The translations under genes were made by a program, and so were the position numbers. This document shows, in pieces, positions 46,263-57,435 of a DNA stretch of 64,000 nt (positions within the stretch are counted from its first letter, which is position 1; every line of letters starts with the position of its first letter). The stretch is from the NCBI GenBank assembly GCA_009809945.1, contig WTPW01000192.1, positions 19,489 through 83,488 of the forward strand. The letters run 5' to 3'. Below the pieces are notes generated by a model, which did not search any database, was not told the DNA's origin, and worked only from the letters and a program-made list of their open reading frames with translations. Source of the DNA: Gigaspora margarita. Its lineage: Eukaryota > Glomeromycota > Glomeromycetes > Diversisporales > Gigasporaceae.

Positions 46263-46611
46263 CACAGGTCGAAATAAAACAAATCAGGTTCAAATCGGCA
46301 TCACAAGATTCTGATATAAACCCGATTTGAAACAGATATTTGGCACAAATAAGATACTTATAGGATACAATTCGGATTCATATTAGCTCACAAGACATAT
46401 TGGCAAAATAATGGCTTAATAGGTAAATTGATAGAGCTTATCTTATAGCACCTATTGAGCCATCATTTTGCTAATATGTCTTGTGAGCTGATATGAATCC
46501 AAATTGTATCCTATAGATATCTTATTTGCACCAAATATCTGTTTCAAATCAGGTTCATATCAGTATCTTGTGATGCCGATTTGAATCCGATTTGCCTTAT
46601 TTTAACCTGTG
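46263..46611. mobile_element. Foldback element in Plavaka-2 intron 1
   Basis: Almost wholly palindromic: CACAGGTCGAAATAAAACAA and inverse, arms about 165 bp around a TAATAGGTAAATTGATAGAG loop. TSD not resolved. Confidence 0.85.
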
Positions 46612-47159
46612 ATAATACTCTTATAATCATTATAAAGCAATAATATTTGTTATAGGATGAGGTTATACCAGTTCTTCATCTGAATCAGATATTTTTATGA
46701 ACACAGAAAATAATTCTAATGAAGCTTATGAGGTAAGTTGGTTGAATATATAGGTATAAGTTATAAAACGTTGCTTAACATTATATATTAGGATGAAGAT
46801 TTTGATATAAAAATGGAGCCTCTCTTAACAAATGTGTTCATTTCAGTAGAATATGATCTTGAAGACTATGAAGGTGCTTCATATAAAGATGCTTTTGATG
46901 ATTTACTACATCCACCAACTATAGAATGGCCTAACAAAACCTATTGTGAATTTATAGAGATAGTTAATAAGTATCAACTATCTAATTCAGCTGGTGATTC
47001 TATTATAAACTTCTTCAACAAATATTCAAGTTTGGATATTTTACCATTACCTCCGTCTACGAGAATAGGAAAGAAATGTTTGGATAACTCTACTATCCCT
47101 CATATAATGTTCAAAGGAATCCCAATTATAACGTTTCAAAACGTTGAATTTATGTCTTA

Positions 47160-47213
47160 CTATCGATCATTAATAAAGACTATAAAGTCTTTATTAATGA
47201 TCGATAGTATCAA
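47160..47213. repeat. Perfect hairpin inside Plavaka-2 coding exon
   Basis: ACTATCGATCATTAATAAAG and its inverse around TATA, 24-bp stem. Translates in frame, so it is either a tolerated inverted duplication or a hairpin-repair scar. Confidence 0.9.
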
Positions 47214-48721
47214 TCGGTCATTAGTTCTTCAATATGAAGATAAAAAAGAAGTAATTAATAGTATAGAACATTGTGTATTTGAGGAACAGTATAACAGTAA
47301 TTGGTGGAGGTGAGAAGAATCGGTATTACTTCCCAGATATCGTTTACTATTAATAATACTATATTCAGATGCAACAACCCTTGATCATATGGGTAAATCC
47401 TCTGCCCATCCAATATTCTTATCACTTGGTAACATTCCTAACCACCAGAGGAATAAACCAGAATCTAAAGCATTAATTGGATACCTTCCAATCTTAAAGG
47501 CCAAGGATACTAAAACAAAAAATTCTAAAAGATTTCGTAAAATACAAAGAGAGGTTTTCCAGAAGTGTATAGCGATTCTTCTCAGGCCTATAGCAGATAA
47601 GTCAGAGCTTAACTTTGTTGTTCATAATGAAATAGACATCTTCATTCCTCGAATTTTAATGATTTTGGCTGATTTAGCTGAAGCAGCTAAAATAGCAAAT
47701 GTTTATCAACTATCTACTTCAAGACGGCCTTGCCATTCATGTTTAGTATCAAAGGATGATTTGAATTATATAAATTTAAATAATACTTCACCTAGAATAC
47801 CAAATCATATGATACAAGCGATTAATAATAGTGAAGCACAAGATAATTCAATTTATCCTGAAGTAAATGCATTTTGGAAGATAGGGTATGTAATCAATAG
47901 TTATTATTAAATTAATATAATATTATTAATTAAATATATAATTATAATGTTAATATATAATATAATTACATAAACATAATAAATTAATATATACCATAAT
48001 AAATTAATATATAATTATAGTAACTTCAATATATATGAAGCAATCGTCCTCGATCGAATGCATACCTTGGATCTTGGCCTCTTCAAGTATATGTTAGACT
48101 TTACTAAAAAGCTTTTACTTGAGCAGTGTGAGAGCCAAGTAATTCAAAATTTTGAACAACGATTAACGTTGATTTCTAGATTCCACGGCCTCAAAATAAT
48201 GAAGAATATATCTGATATAACATGTTTAATGGCTAATAAAATGCGAAATATAATGAAAATAATAATCTTTGCCCTAGATAATCTATACAATAATTATGAA
48301 AGGCCAGGTGTTAGTAATAAGCAGTTATGTCAGGTTTACTACAAGTTCCTTCAAATGTATATGGCCACTTGAAAAGAATCGTTTACAAATGATTCTTGTA
48401 ATCAGCTTCAGATAAAACAAACACTTAGTTTTTACAAATGCTGATTACAGTATTAATGGTTTAATGGTTAATTTTATAGACATCCATTATGGATTGGGCC
48501 CAAGAATTCATTACAATATTTTCAAAATATTCTCGAAGTGGCCTCCAACTCCCTTCTTGGTGCTATCATATAATACCTACAATTAAAGAATATGGGTCAG
48601 TAAATAGCATGACCATGAAAACATATGAAATACTTCATAAGACCTATGTCAAAAATCCCTACCGCATGTCAAACAAAAAAGAATATATGAAACAAATAAT
48701 AAATACGATAGGCTGAAAAAT

Positions 48722-48838
48722 GACCAAATTGGCAAAAAAATTTGTGTCATGAAAAATTAATTATCATGAATTATCAATGCATCGATAATTCATGATAATT
48801 AATTTTTAGTGATGCAAAATTTTTTGCCAATTTGGTCC
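48722..48838. mobile_element. Small palindromic MITE in Plavaka-2
   Basis: GACCAAATTGGCAAAAAA and inverse, centre AATGCATCGAT; about 117 bp, placed just after exon 5. Confidence 0.8.
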
Positions 48839-49459
48839 CTATTCATATATATTAAATTAAATGGCTATATATTGCTAATAATCGATATTTAGGTTAAAAG
48901 AAAAAAGTTAACCGAAAAAGAAGTTTCCAAAAGTAAACGAAAAACAAAAGGGTTCAGAAAGTGGTTGTGAACAATAAATTTGGAAGATCTTGATGACTTC
49001 CTCAAAAAAAATAAAAACATAGACTTTTTACAAAAAGAAGGTTTGCAAAACCTGCTAACCGGCCTTGACGAATTTTTGAAGAGGAATCAACCATATCAAT
49101 TGGCGATGATGCATGGATAGAATTTTTTGCATCAGCAGCTTTAGATAGCACTGATATTATTCATGCTACCNCNAAATTTCACNGAAAACCTATGTTTTCT
49201 AATGTTGTAATAAGTGCTAAAGTTGATGAAAAAGATGTAAATTGGTACGGCTTAGTAAGTAATATTCACATTATCTGATTCTGNATATATNTATAATGTA
49301 ATAAGTATATTAATAATAATGAGTAATAACGAAAGCAAAACAAGCNCGAATATAGACAATATTATCATTACATCACGAGTAATTATATATATACTAATAT
49401 AATAATTATATATTAATTTTCAGGTATTGCTAATACTTAAGTCATATCGGCTGATTTAA

Positions 49460-50180
49460 GGAATTGCGAATAATTTTTGAATTACTGGTCTGTTTTGGAT
49501 GATTTAACTACCAAAATGTTCGTCTCAATGAGACAATTCTAACAAGCCCAAAATCGCTAAAATCCAATCACAGGATCCAGAGATCGATCAAATTTTGTGA
49601 GATTTTAATAGTGTAGTTAGAATTACTATGTAAATATCTTTAACAGTGAATAACGTTTGAACCACTGGTCCGTTTTGGATGATTTAACCACCAAAATGTT
49701 CATCTCGATGAGACGATTCTAACGAGCCCAAGATCATCAAAATCTAATTACGGGATCACAAGATCGTTAAAAATTAGTATTATGGCTTATCTACAAATCT
49801 CATGGGTTTTTACAGTACTACAATATAAAAAAACCCATGAGATTTGTAGATAAGCCGTTATACTAATTTTTAACGATCTTGTGATCCTGTGATTAGATTT
49901 TGATGATCTCGGGCTCTTTAGAATCGTCTCATCGAGACGAACATTTTGGTGGTTAAATCATCCAAAACGGACCAGTGGTTCAAACGTTATTCACTGTTAA
50001 AGATATTTACATAGTAATTCTAAAAACACTATTAAAATTTCACAAAATTTGATCGATCTCTGGATCCTGTGATTGGATTTTAGCGATTTTGGGCTTGTTA
50101 GAATCGTCTCATTGAGACGAACATTTTGGTAGTTAAATCATCCAAAACGGACCAGTAGAGCAAAAGTTATTAGCAATTCC
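49460..50180. mobile_element. 721-bp near-perfect palindrome in Plavaka-2 last exon, TTAA ends
   Basis: Arms of about 350 bp meet at 49820. TTAA lies on both sides (49456-49459, 50181-50184), followed by GGAATTGC. Each arm carries two direct copies, about 190 bp apart, of the module CTGGTCCGTTTTGGATGA ... GTCTCAATGAGAC ... CAATCACAGGATC, so four in all. The site splits the exon between ILKSYRLI and the C-terminal WYKEEGKL block. TTAA targets are typical of piggyBac, but no other piggyBac feature is visible. Confidence 0.85.
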
Positions 50181-50451
50181 TTAAATCAACCTATATGTTT
50201 TACTGAGTGGTAGATAGAGAACCACTTGAATTTGTGCTTGTTCGGTGGTATAAAGAAGAGGGCAAACTATAGGAATAGCCTAAATTAAAATTAATTAAGT
50301 ATTACAGTTGTATTCCCATAGAAAGTATAGACAAAACCGTTCATATTGTTCTAAGATTTGATAAGAACAAATAAATATTTAATAAACATTTACATGTTTT
50401 AATAATTTGAAGTTTTTATCATTAATCATTTTAAACATCTGTGCTACAATG

Positions 50452-51390
50452 CAATAAATAGATGCATATCAATAAAGATTGGATAACTTTATATTCGATA
50501 TAAATCAATAAATAGATATAAATCACATAGTAACACAGAAATTTTTTCGCTATATATCGGAAAAGACTAAATATCGTTAAAGAGCAAACATATCGATATA
50601 TACTGATAAATGATAAATATCGTTAAATAACTAATTATCGATATATCTCGATTATATTAATATCGATACAAATCATTTATTAGATACATATTGCAATATA
50701 GCAGACCTATTACTATCGATATATAGCGATATTTGGTTAATTTTCGATATATATCAAATATTTTTAATATTTTATATATCGATAATTAACAAATATCGCT
50801 ATATATCGATAGTTATAGGTCTGCTACATTGCAATATGTATCTAATAAATGATTTATATCGATATTAATATAATCGATATATATTGATAATTAGTTATTT
50901 AATAATATTTATCATTTACCGATATATGGGATCTTTGTCTTGAAAATGACCCTACGGCACTATAAATTTTTTTTGAGTAAATCGTAAATAAAGATTGTGT
51001 AACCAAACAACCCAAACTTGATTTTCCGCTAACTTTAGAAATGATCTTCACAAAACTTTTTTGTTATTGGATAAAATTGATGGTAAAATATTTATCCGCT
51101 ATGTTGATCATTTTCATTATATTCAACATCAAATTTCCGGACTTCCATAACTCATTTTAATATTAAGTTAATCGGTTATAAAACTTGCACAAAATGAACT
51201 TAGTGCTTCATAAATTAAGGCTTAATAAAAATCTCAATTTTGGTTTGGGGGACCTCAGAACTCTATTTTCAAAGCAAAGACCCCATATATTGTTTTTTAG
51301 TTATGTATCATTATCATGCCGTTTTTTTTTAATCGATATGCATCGATTTATTGCTATATATCGATATATATCTATATAAAAAATTTTTTG
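50452..51390. repeat. TATCGATATA-rich palindromic repeat
   Basis: Main inverted repeat 50575-50930, centre near 50760: CGATATATAGCGATATTTGG and inverse; TTGCAATATAGCAGACCTAT and inverse. Similar TATCGATATATATC words reappear at 51345-51380. The interval 50940-51330 shows no gene. Confidence 0.75.
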
Positions 51391-52096
51391 ATGAATATAA
51401 TAAAATCAATTGTAATTGGTCAAAAATCACTTATAATTTTCTTTTTTTATATATTAAATACCAAATTTTCAGTTTCTTAGTAAACTTTAAATTAATATAA
51501 CTTCTTAAAGCTAAAATAAAACAAAAATCTTTTCTAACCAAATTGTAGCTTAGACTTAAAGCTACAAATTGATTAAAAAATTTTATTAAATTTTTTTTTA
51601 TTTTTAAGTTATATCAATTTTTGTCAAATACATAAAAAGGTGTTAGTTTATAGTATCCTGCACTGTAGTATTTTTGATTGTAATAAAACTCATAGTCATA
51701 TGTATTACAATTTACTATATATAGTTATATATAGTTTCTTTATTTGAAAATGAATTATCAATTAATGATAATAAAATTTTAACATGCAATTAAAAAGATT
51801 CATAAATACATTTATAAATAGAGTGTTTAAAAAGCAAATTAGTCCTGAAAATTATTGAAATTGTCAATTCAAATATTAATTTAAGTTAAAACTGATATTG
51901 CACTTTGCAAAAAAAAGAGGAGTGGCTGGCTCAAAAGAAGTAGTTTACTATGTACAAGACGATATGAGTGTGCTCTATAGTAAGATAAAAATTATTAAAA
52001 TTTTTTAATTATAGAATTTATTACTATTGTACTTTTTTTTATTGATTATATGATTTTTTTTTTATTTAAATTTATAACATAGTTTTTTTAATATAA
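51391..52096. other. AT-rich stretch with a lone mariner-type end
   Basis: TATCCTGCACTGTA at 51654-51668 is the inverse of CAGTGCAGGATA, resembling the CAGTGCGGGACA termini at 15.3 kb; no partner end found. Otherwise no feature. Confidence 0.5.
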
Positions 52097-52247
52097 GGGA
52101 AGTAACAAAAATCAGATAATTTTTTGGAGGGTAGAAAGTAAAAAATGTTGAAATTATATATAAAAACCTGACCAAATTTATATTAAGAAAGGAGTAAAAG
52201 AATTGGGCCTCTAATAAAAAATAATCAAGTAATTAATGACACAGCTC
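52097..52247. mobile_element. Harbinger/Tourist-like MITE, copy 1
   Basis: Ends GGGAAGTAACAAAAATCAG and ATTAATGACACAGCTC, TAA on both sides. The inner string GTTGAAATTATATATAA is shared, inverted, with 57590-57741. Confidence 0.85.
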
Positions 52248-52401
52248 TAACTATAATTTATACAAATTTATGGTTTATTTTTATTTTTTTTAATTTCTTT
52301 ATATAAAATTTTATGTAAATTTTTTATCACTTTTTATTTATACAAATGAACATTTATAATATTATCAGCAAATTTTATATATAGATATATATATCAATTA
52401 C

Positions 52402-53144
52402 AATATTAACCAGATTATTCTTACTGCTATTACTAATACTATTAACTCCACAGATTTAGACCTTTTCTCAAATACTATATCTCAACTTATCCAGACTATA
52501 TAATCACCCAGCCTTTTATTTATCACCAGCTTTACTTTCTCCTTATTATATTCAAACTACACTTAAAGGCTTAATTCCTTCTCATCTTATTCAAGATCTT
52601 AGACCCTTCCACTTATCCTCAAAATTAGCTTCACAAATTATTATAAAAATTCTTCTTCAAGTCTCTGAATTATCCTATGAACAATTATGGAAGCCTTACT
52701 GTTCCCAACTTGCTTTATGGCGGAAAACCAATAACATTACTTATCCTTCTTCTAATACTACTTCTAGTATATTACAATCCAAAAAGCAACCATTTTTATG
52801 CTGAACATTTACATATAGTTGTCCTTGTGGCCAACCTGATCAACTTCATATTAACCCAAATTCATGTCCACCTATTGGTATAGCTCTTAAGAAGATCAGT
52901 TCTTGGGCTGTCCATTGGGTTAAATATAGTATACCTATAAATTTTATTTTAACTCTATCATACTATGTGAGTCTTGACCACTCTAGTAGGTTTAGGTCGC
53001 AGATAAATTAGTCTGAGCTTCAATTCTTGCATGTAATTTAAATTTTGTATTTATACAAAGAAGTATACTCCATGTAGCAACTTTTCTAAATTACTAATAA
53101 AGATATAAGCAAGACCTCACCTTAATACCAAAAAAAAAAAAAAT
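52402..53144 (+). mobile_element. 5'-truncated LINE with poly(A) and TSD
   Basis: Target-site duplication ATATATATATCAATTAC at 52385-52401 and 53151-53167, and an A-run at 53131-53143. Read in one frame it encodes a reverse-transcriptase C-terminus: YIQTTLKGLIPSHLIQDLRP, then SYEQLWKPYCSQLALWRKTN, then CPCGQPDQLHINPNSCPPIG and a TAA near 53009. There is one internal TGA. The WKPYC...W motif matches the minus-strand relic at 3.5 kb. A typical dead-on-arrival LINE insertion. Confidence 0.82.
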
Positions 53145-53252
53145 ATATATATATATATATCAATTACTAACTAAGTAAAATATATATTAATACTCAATAC
53201 TCCTGCTGATTTCTATTGATAGTGATTGATAGTAATCGATATATATCTGGTT

Positions 53253-53280
53253 AATCAATATATATATATATATTTTTTTT
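53253..53280. repeat. (TA)n/T-run microsatellite
   Basis: TATATATATATATATA followed by an eight-T run. Confidence 0.8.
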
Positions 53281-54268
53281 AAAAAAGTGAGATCTTGTTT
53301 CAGTTTTTTATTTCCATATATAATTAACATCCTAATATATGTTTTATACATATTATTATTTTTAAAACTGGTACTCAAACTAGTATTAATTAGCGCTAGA
53401 GTTCCAAACTGGTTTGAAAATCTCCAACCTTGACCCGTTAGGTGGAAACTGGTTGGTAATTGGTTACCCAAAACTAAAACTGATTATCCAAATAAAGACA
53501 GGTCACTCGATTGTAATCGGGTGATCTGAATACCTGATTATCTAAGTTATAGGTGGGGACATTGCTTAAGTTAGGGGTAGCTACCCCTGTGGTAAGTACT
53601 ATATTATGGCAATACATTACTTTGACATAGACGTACTGTAAAAGGTACGCATCTATAAAAGATGCCATATGCCGCAAAAATACTATATGCCATTATTTTA
53701 AATTGGTATTTTTTTTGTTTTATTATTATACTCAAATAATATTATATTTATTAAATAACCCAAATTATTTTATTTAGAACTTCAACAAAATTAATAACTA
53801 ATTATCTGAGCATTTAAATCTGCTTTATAAAAATTTAAACAAAGTTTTTATTTTCAATTAATAATTAACTAGATATATGGTATATCGTATAAACAATATG
53901 AGATAAATAGACATTTGACCATTAATAACATACCTCTTATATTACATAATTTCTTTATTAATAGATAGTAATTTATATTAAAAATACATAATCAGCAAAA
54001 AAATAAATTACAATTATATGAGAATGATTTTTATTATAATATTAAAAAACTGTATTAAAAATACTTATATTTAATATTAACCTTTGTGCTTTTGTTGACA
54101 AAAAGACCACTTACAGAAAATGTTCATATAATTTATTACACAATTGCAATAATGGTATTAGATTTAGTTCTATATATACCGTTTCAACAATATTATATTG
54201 AACCTAGTTAAACTTAAGCGATCAATAAAAAAAAATCAGTCTGTTATTAAAGATTTATTGACGAAAAT

Positions 54269-54309
54269 TAATAGTGTCACCAGAACTTAAAGTTCCAGTG
54301 ACACTATCT
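54269..54309. repeat. Palindrome TAGTGTCAC...GTGACACTA
   Basis: About 37-bp near-perfect palindrome: TAGTGTCACCAGAACTTAA and its inverse. A further CCAGTGACC follows. Confidence 0.85.
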
Positions 54310-54491
54310 AGTTGTCTTCCAGTGACCTTGCAGATTTAGTTACCATTCAAAGGTCCTCTTTTTATCCTTTTCAACTTCAATCCATTGTTTCACGTCATTT
54401 CTGAATTTATGTTAATTTAGAATTGTCATTTTATAATTGGTATCTATTTAACAATTATTAAAAAAAAAGCAAGCGAAAAAATTTAGAAATA

Positions 54492-54517
54492 ATATAATAA
54501 TAATAATAATAATAAAA
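54492..54517. repeat. (TAA)n microsatellite
   Basis: About eight TAA units. Confidence 0.9.
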
Positions 54518-54986
54518 TGAAAATTAAAAAATTAAAAAATATATATATAAATAAATAAAAAGATGCTCACCAAATATTAAATGCTATAACAAAAACCAGC
54601 ATGCCTTTTTAGTGGATCTCAAGAGACTTTTCGAACATTTTATATTCGTTCTTTTCAACTCTGGTTTTATTTTAACAAAGAATTTTAACAAAGAATCAAT
54701 ATTCCATATTCCATTGGCATGATTTATGTTTCATTAGCCTAACTTTGCTTTAAAATTTCAAGTATTTTATATGTTATTTAAATTTGATCGTATTTAAAGT
54801 AATTCTCCTATTGTATGCACTCCCATATACATATATCACTTGCATCATCTGTATCACCCAGTTGACCCGTTTTCAATGGGTGACCCATTTGTATTATATT
54901 AAACTAGTTGGGATGATTAAGCCGGGTTGTCAAAATTATAATTCGGTTGACTTTTTTCTAGTTCAGTTTATTGGTTGGGTAGTTAT

Positions 54987-55170
54987 CCAGGACCCTGAAA
55001 TATACATAGATAGGTCAGATATGAGTTTGCTTATTTTTGAGGTTTTTTATGCAGATCTTTTCTATTTATAGTAATTTTTTGCTTATTTTTGAAGTTTTTT
55101 CTGCAGATCTTTTCTTTTTTAGTAACCCTATAATTAACCTGACCTATCTATGTATATTTCAGGGTCCTGG
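54987..55170. mobile_element. Short TIR element (CCAGGACCCTGAAATATA)
   Basis: Inverted 32-bp ends CCAGGACCCTGAAATATACA, TTAT on both sides. Lies near the right end of the 1.8 kb hAT element. Interior has two GCAGATCTTTTCT copies. Confidence 0.85.
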
Positions 55171-55486
55171 TTATCTGAATTGGATGTTAGAACTCTAATT
55201 AGCGCTGCATCTGCGATCTATACTTTATCTAGTGTAAACCCTGTCTATATCATATCAGGGTTTATGCTTTTGAATCTACTCTATTTCCTAAATTAGCATT
55301 CCCCATATCTCTTATGTTGGTTCTATTAACTCCCAAATAGGTGTTTAGAGATTTTCTGCCATATTCATAGATTGTTGTTTAATTGCCAATCTGGATAAGA
55401 TCAGCAATATTTCTAACCAAGATTTAACCAAAGTATTTGATGACAAAATTAAGGTATAATGAATTGGGAGGAATTAAAAAAAATTA

Positions 55487-55782
55487 TATTTAGAATTGGG
55501 GCAAAACAAATATATAAACAAGGTAGTATGAAATCTGGATCAGGCCTGTATATATAAAATTTTTATATGATTTAAAGAATTTTAAAGACGTTTTTACTCA
55601 TAACTTCTTATCTACAAGTCCGATTTTAATGAAATTCTGGTAGTAGATGCACAAAAACCTGCTCTACAACTTTACTTAGAGCCAAAAATAATATTTACTT
55701 AGTATAAAAAAACTTTTTATTACGCCTACTACAGATTTACTAATATATTGTTTATATATTTGTTTATCCCCAATTCCAAATA
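55487..55782. mobile_element. TA-flanked MITE (TATTTGGAATTGGGG)
   Basis: Ends TATTTAGAATTGGGG and, inverted, TATTTGGAATTGGGG, followed by AAACAAATATATAAACAA on both arms; TA target. Confidence 0.8.
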
Positions 55783-55784
55783 TA

Positions 55785-56091
55785 GTAATAATATAGCTAT
55801 AGTGCCGAACTTATCCAGATTGGTAATTAATATATTTTCTATTTGGTAACCAGAAGGTGCCAAGTTCCTAAGCAGAGCTACATCCCTTCTACTATATAGT
55901 CCATATTCTTACCTGGCACTACCTTAGTAGGCACCTCACCTTCTGTTGCTCTAGCATCTTGGTCATCAGACCTATAATGTCTTTTCAGCTTTAGCATACA
56001 ACTAATTACCATATAAGAAGACTTCTGTATATTGGTTAGATATGGGCTATATTGTATAACCAGAGTTATCTCTAACTAACCTGTTGGTATA
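55785..56091. other. Moderately AT-rich stretch, no gene recognised
   Basis: CCTGGCACTACCTTAGTAGG-type sequence with mixed composition suggests old coding or retroelement DNA, but no frame holds. Confidence 0.35.
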
Positions 56092-56099
56092 CCTGTTAT

Positions 56100-57036
56100 T
56101 AGGGTTTGCAATGGGCCGGGCCAAACCCGACAATTTGTGGGTTGGGCCGGGCCTGGGCCCAAATTTTAGGCCCGTGATTAATTGGGCCGGGCTTGGGTTG
56201 GGCTTGAAAAATAATGGGCCGAGACTGGGCCCAAATTTTTAAGCCCGTAATTAATTGGGCCGGGCTTGGGTTGGGCTTGTAAAATAATGGGCCGGGCCCG
56301 GGTATTATAAAGAGGCCCGATAAAACCCAGTAATACCCATTAAAAATATATAGCTCCTATTGATTAAAAATTGATCCTAGTTAATTTGGTAAGGTTTGTA
56401 ATTTTAGTATAATATAGCATAATAGATTCAAGAATATGTTATTTAACATTTTAATGATTAAGTTATCTATAGAATATAATTATCTTAGTGTTCCAAATTG
56501 AAAATTGATTTAGTTGCTAAGTTGCCAACTAATCAATAATAATTTTATTAGACAATTAATCAATTGGCAATAATTAATCAATTAATTAATTAATCAATTA
56601 GTTGGTCAATTAGTTGATATCATTAACTAGTTGTTTCATAGTAGCTATGCAATTATATCTAAGCCATTTTGATATACTAACTAATTTAATTAGTCATTTA
56701 ATCAATTAATTAACTAACTAATTAATTAATTAGTTGACTATAATACTATTTGCAAATTATGAATTGGCCGGCTTGGGTTAGACAGACTTGGATTGAACTG
56801 GACTTGAGTTGGGCCGGGCCGGGCTTGAGTTGGGCAGGTTTGGGTTGGGCTGGGCTTGGGTTGGGCCGGGCTTAGTTGGGCCGGGCTTGAGTTGGGCTGA
56901 GCTAAGCTTGGGCCGGGTTTGGGCTTATTTTTCAAGCCCGTGATGAATTGGGCCGGGCTTGGGTTGGGTTTATAATTCAATGGGCTGGGCTTGGGTTTGG
57001 GTAAACCCGGCCCGACCCGGCCCATTGAGAACCCTA
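56100..57036. mobile_element. hAT-type element with GGGCCGGG ends
   Basis: Ends TAGGGTTTGCAATGGGCC and GGCCCATTGAGAACCCTA; perfect 8-bp TSD CCTGTTAT (56092-56099, 57037-57044). Subterminal arrays of TTGGGCCGGGCTTGGGTTG are by far the most GC-rich DNA in the window; the interior is AATTAATTAGTTG-rich. A proline-rich minus-strand ORF (57025-56738) is a translation of the array. Confidence 0.93.
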
Positions 57037-57044
57037 CCTGTTAT

Positions 57045-57340
57045 ATACCTTTGTCATATTTTTACTACTAGCCCAGTGCATTCTGCATTCGCGTTTTTAT
57101 CATGTCTCCAAATGTTACGACTTTACTCTACTCTGCCTATTTATTTTATATTTTGGTTTTTCCATATATGCCAGAGGTATTCCTTGTGTTTGTAGACCTA
57201 TTTTCATGGGTTCTCATATATTCTCTACTTCTCTTACTATAAATAGTGCTATTTTATCTCCATATAGGATCTGTTTAACTAAAAAGTTCTATTAACCAAG
57301 TATTCACATGAACTTTTACTAGTATAAAACAAATATTTGT
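57045..57340. other. Spacer, possible SINE body
   Basis: Less AT-rich than its surroundings; lies 3' (minus strand) of the SINE-like head, so may be its body. No TSD found. Confidence 0.3.
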
Positions 57341-57414
57341 AGATTTTTGTCTACTAGGACTTGAACCAGGAACCTCTAGTATAGGGTATAGGTGCTTGGA
57401 CTACTAGGTTATGG
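57341..57414 (-). mobile_element. tRNA-like SINE head (third tRNA-derived unit)
   Basis: Minus strand: an A-box-like TAACCTAGTAG and a perfect B box GGTTCAAGTCC about 40 bp apart, preceded by GGGCCCA. The acceptor stem does not close, so I read it as a SINE or pseudo-tRNA. Confidence 0.6.
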
Positions 57415-57435
57415 GCCCATATCCTAATCGATATA

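Larger units (their letters stand above)
45610..50405 (+). pseudogene. Plavaka-2 transposase (CACTA-like), interrupted four times
   Basis: ATG 45610, with TAG as third codon, opens an exon with a clean C2H2 finger (CDYCDRDFSKAFALAQHISQTH). Exons: 45610-46241 minus a hAT MITE; 46656-46732; 46792-47885 (YSDAT, HPIFLSLGNIPNHQRNKPES, ALIGYLPILKAKD, PCHSCLVSK); 48021-about 48410 (DRMHTLDLGLFKYMLDF); 48480-48716 (WAQEFITIFSKYSRS; ETYEILHK-like block); 48894-49254 (DDAWIEFFASAALDSTDIIH); 49424-about 50400 split by a palindrome (VLVRWYKEEGKL, VHIVLRFDKNK). Same exon order as Plavaka-1. Breaks: TGA 47311-47313 in an otherwise open 1.1 kb exon, TGA 48370-48372, a frameshift near 49100, later stops. Insertions: 45781-46212, 46263-46611 (intron), about 48722-48838, 49460-50180. 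N calls at 49171-49346. Confidence 0.88.
53397..55197. mobile_element. hAT-type element, 1.8 kb
   Basis: Ends TAGAGTTCCAAACTGG and GATGTTAGAACTCTA; perfect 8-bp TSD ATTAGCGC (53389-53396, 55198-55205). Subterminal GGTTACCC/GGGTGACC-type repeats near both ends. No transposase found in its AT-rich interior. Contains a TAA microsatellite, a palindrome and a Harbinger-sized MITE. Confidence 0.92.

Noticed and set aside
48720..48840. Intrinsic terminator-type hairpin
   Set aside because: Eukaryotic sequence; the size and perfect arms fit a MITE better.
56738..57025. Proline/lysine-rich 95-codon minus-strand ORF
   Set aside because: Translation of the GGGCCGGGCTT subterminal array of a hAT element.
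57341..57414. Functional tRNA gene
   Set aside because: B box is perfect, but acceptor and T arms do not close.
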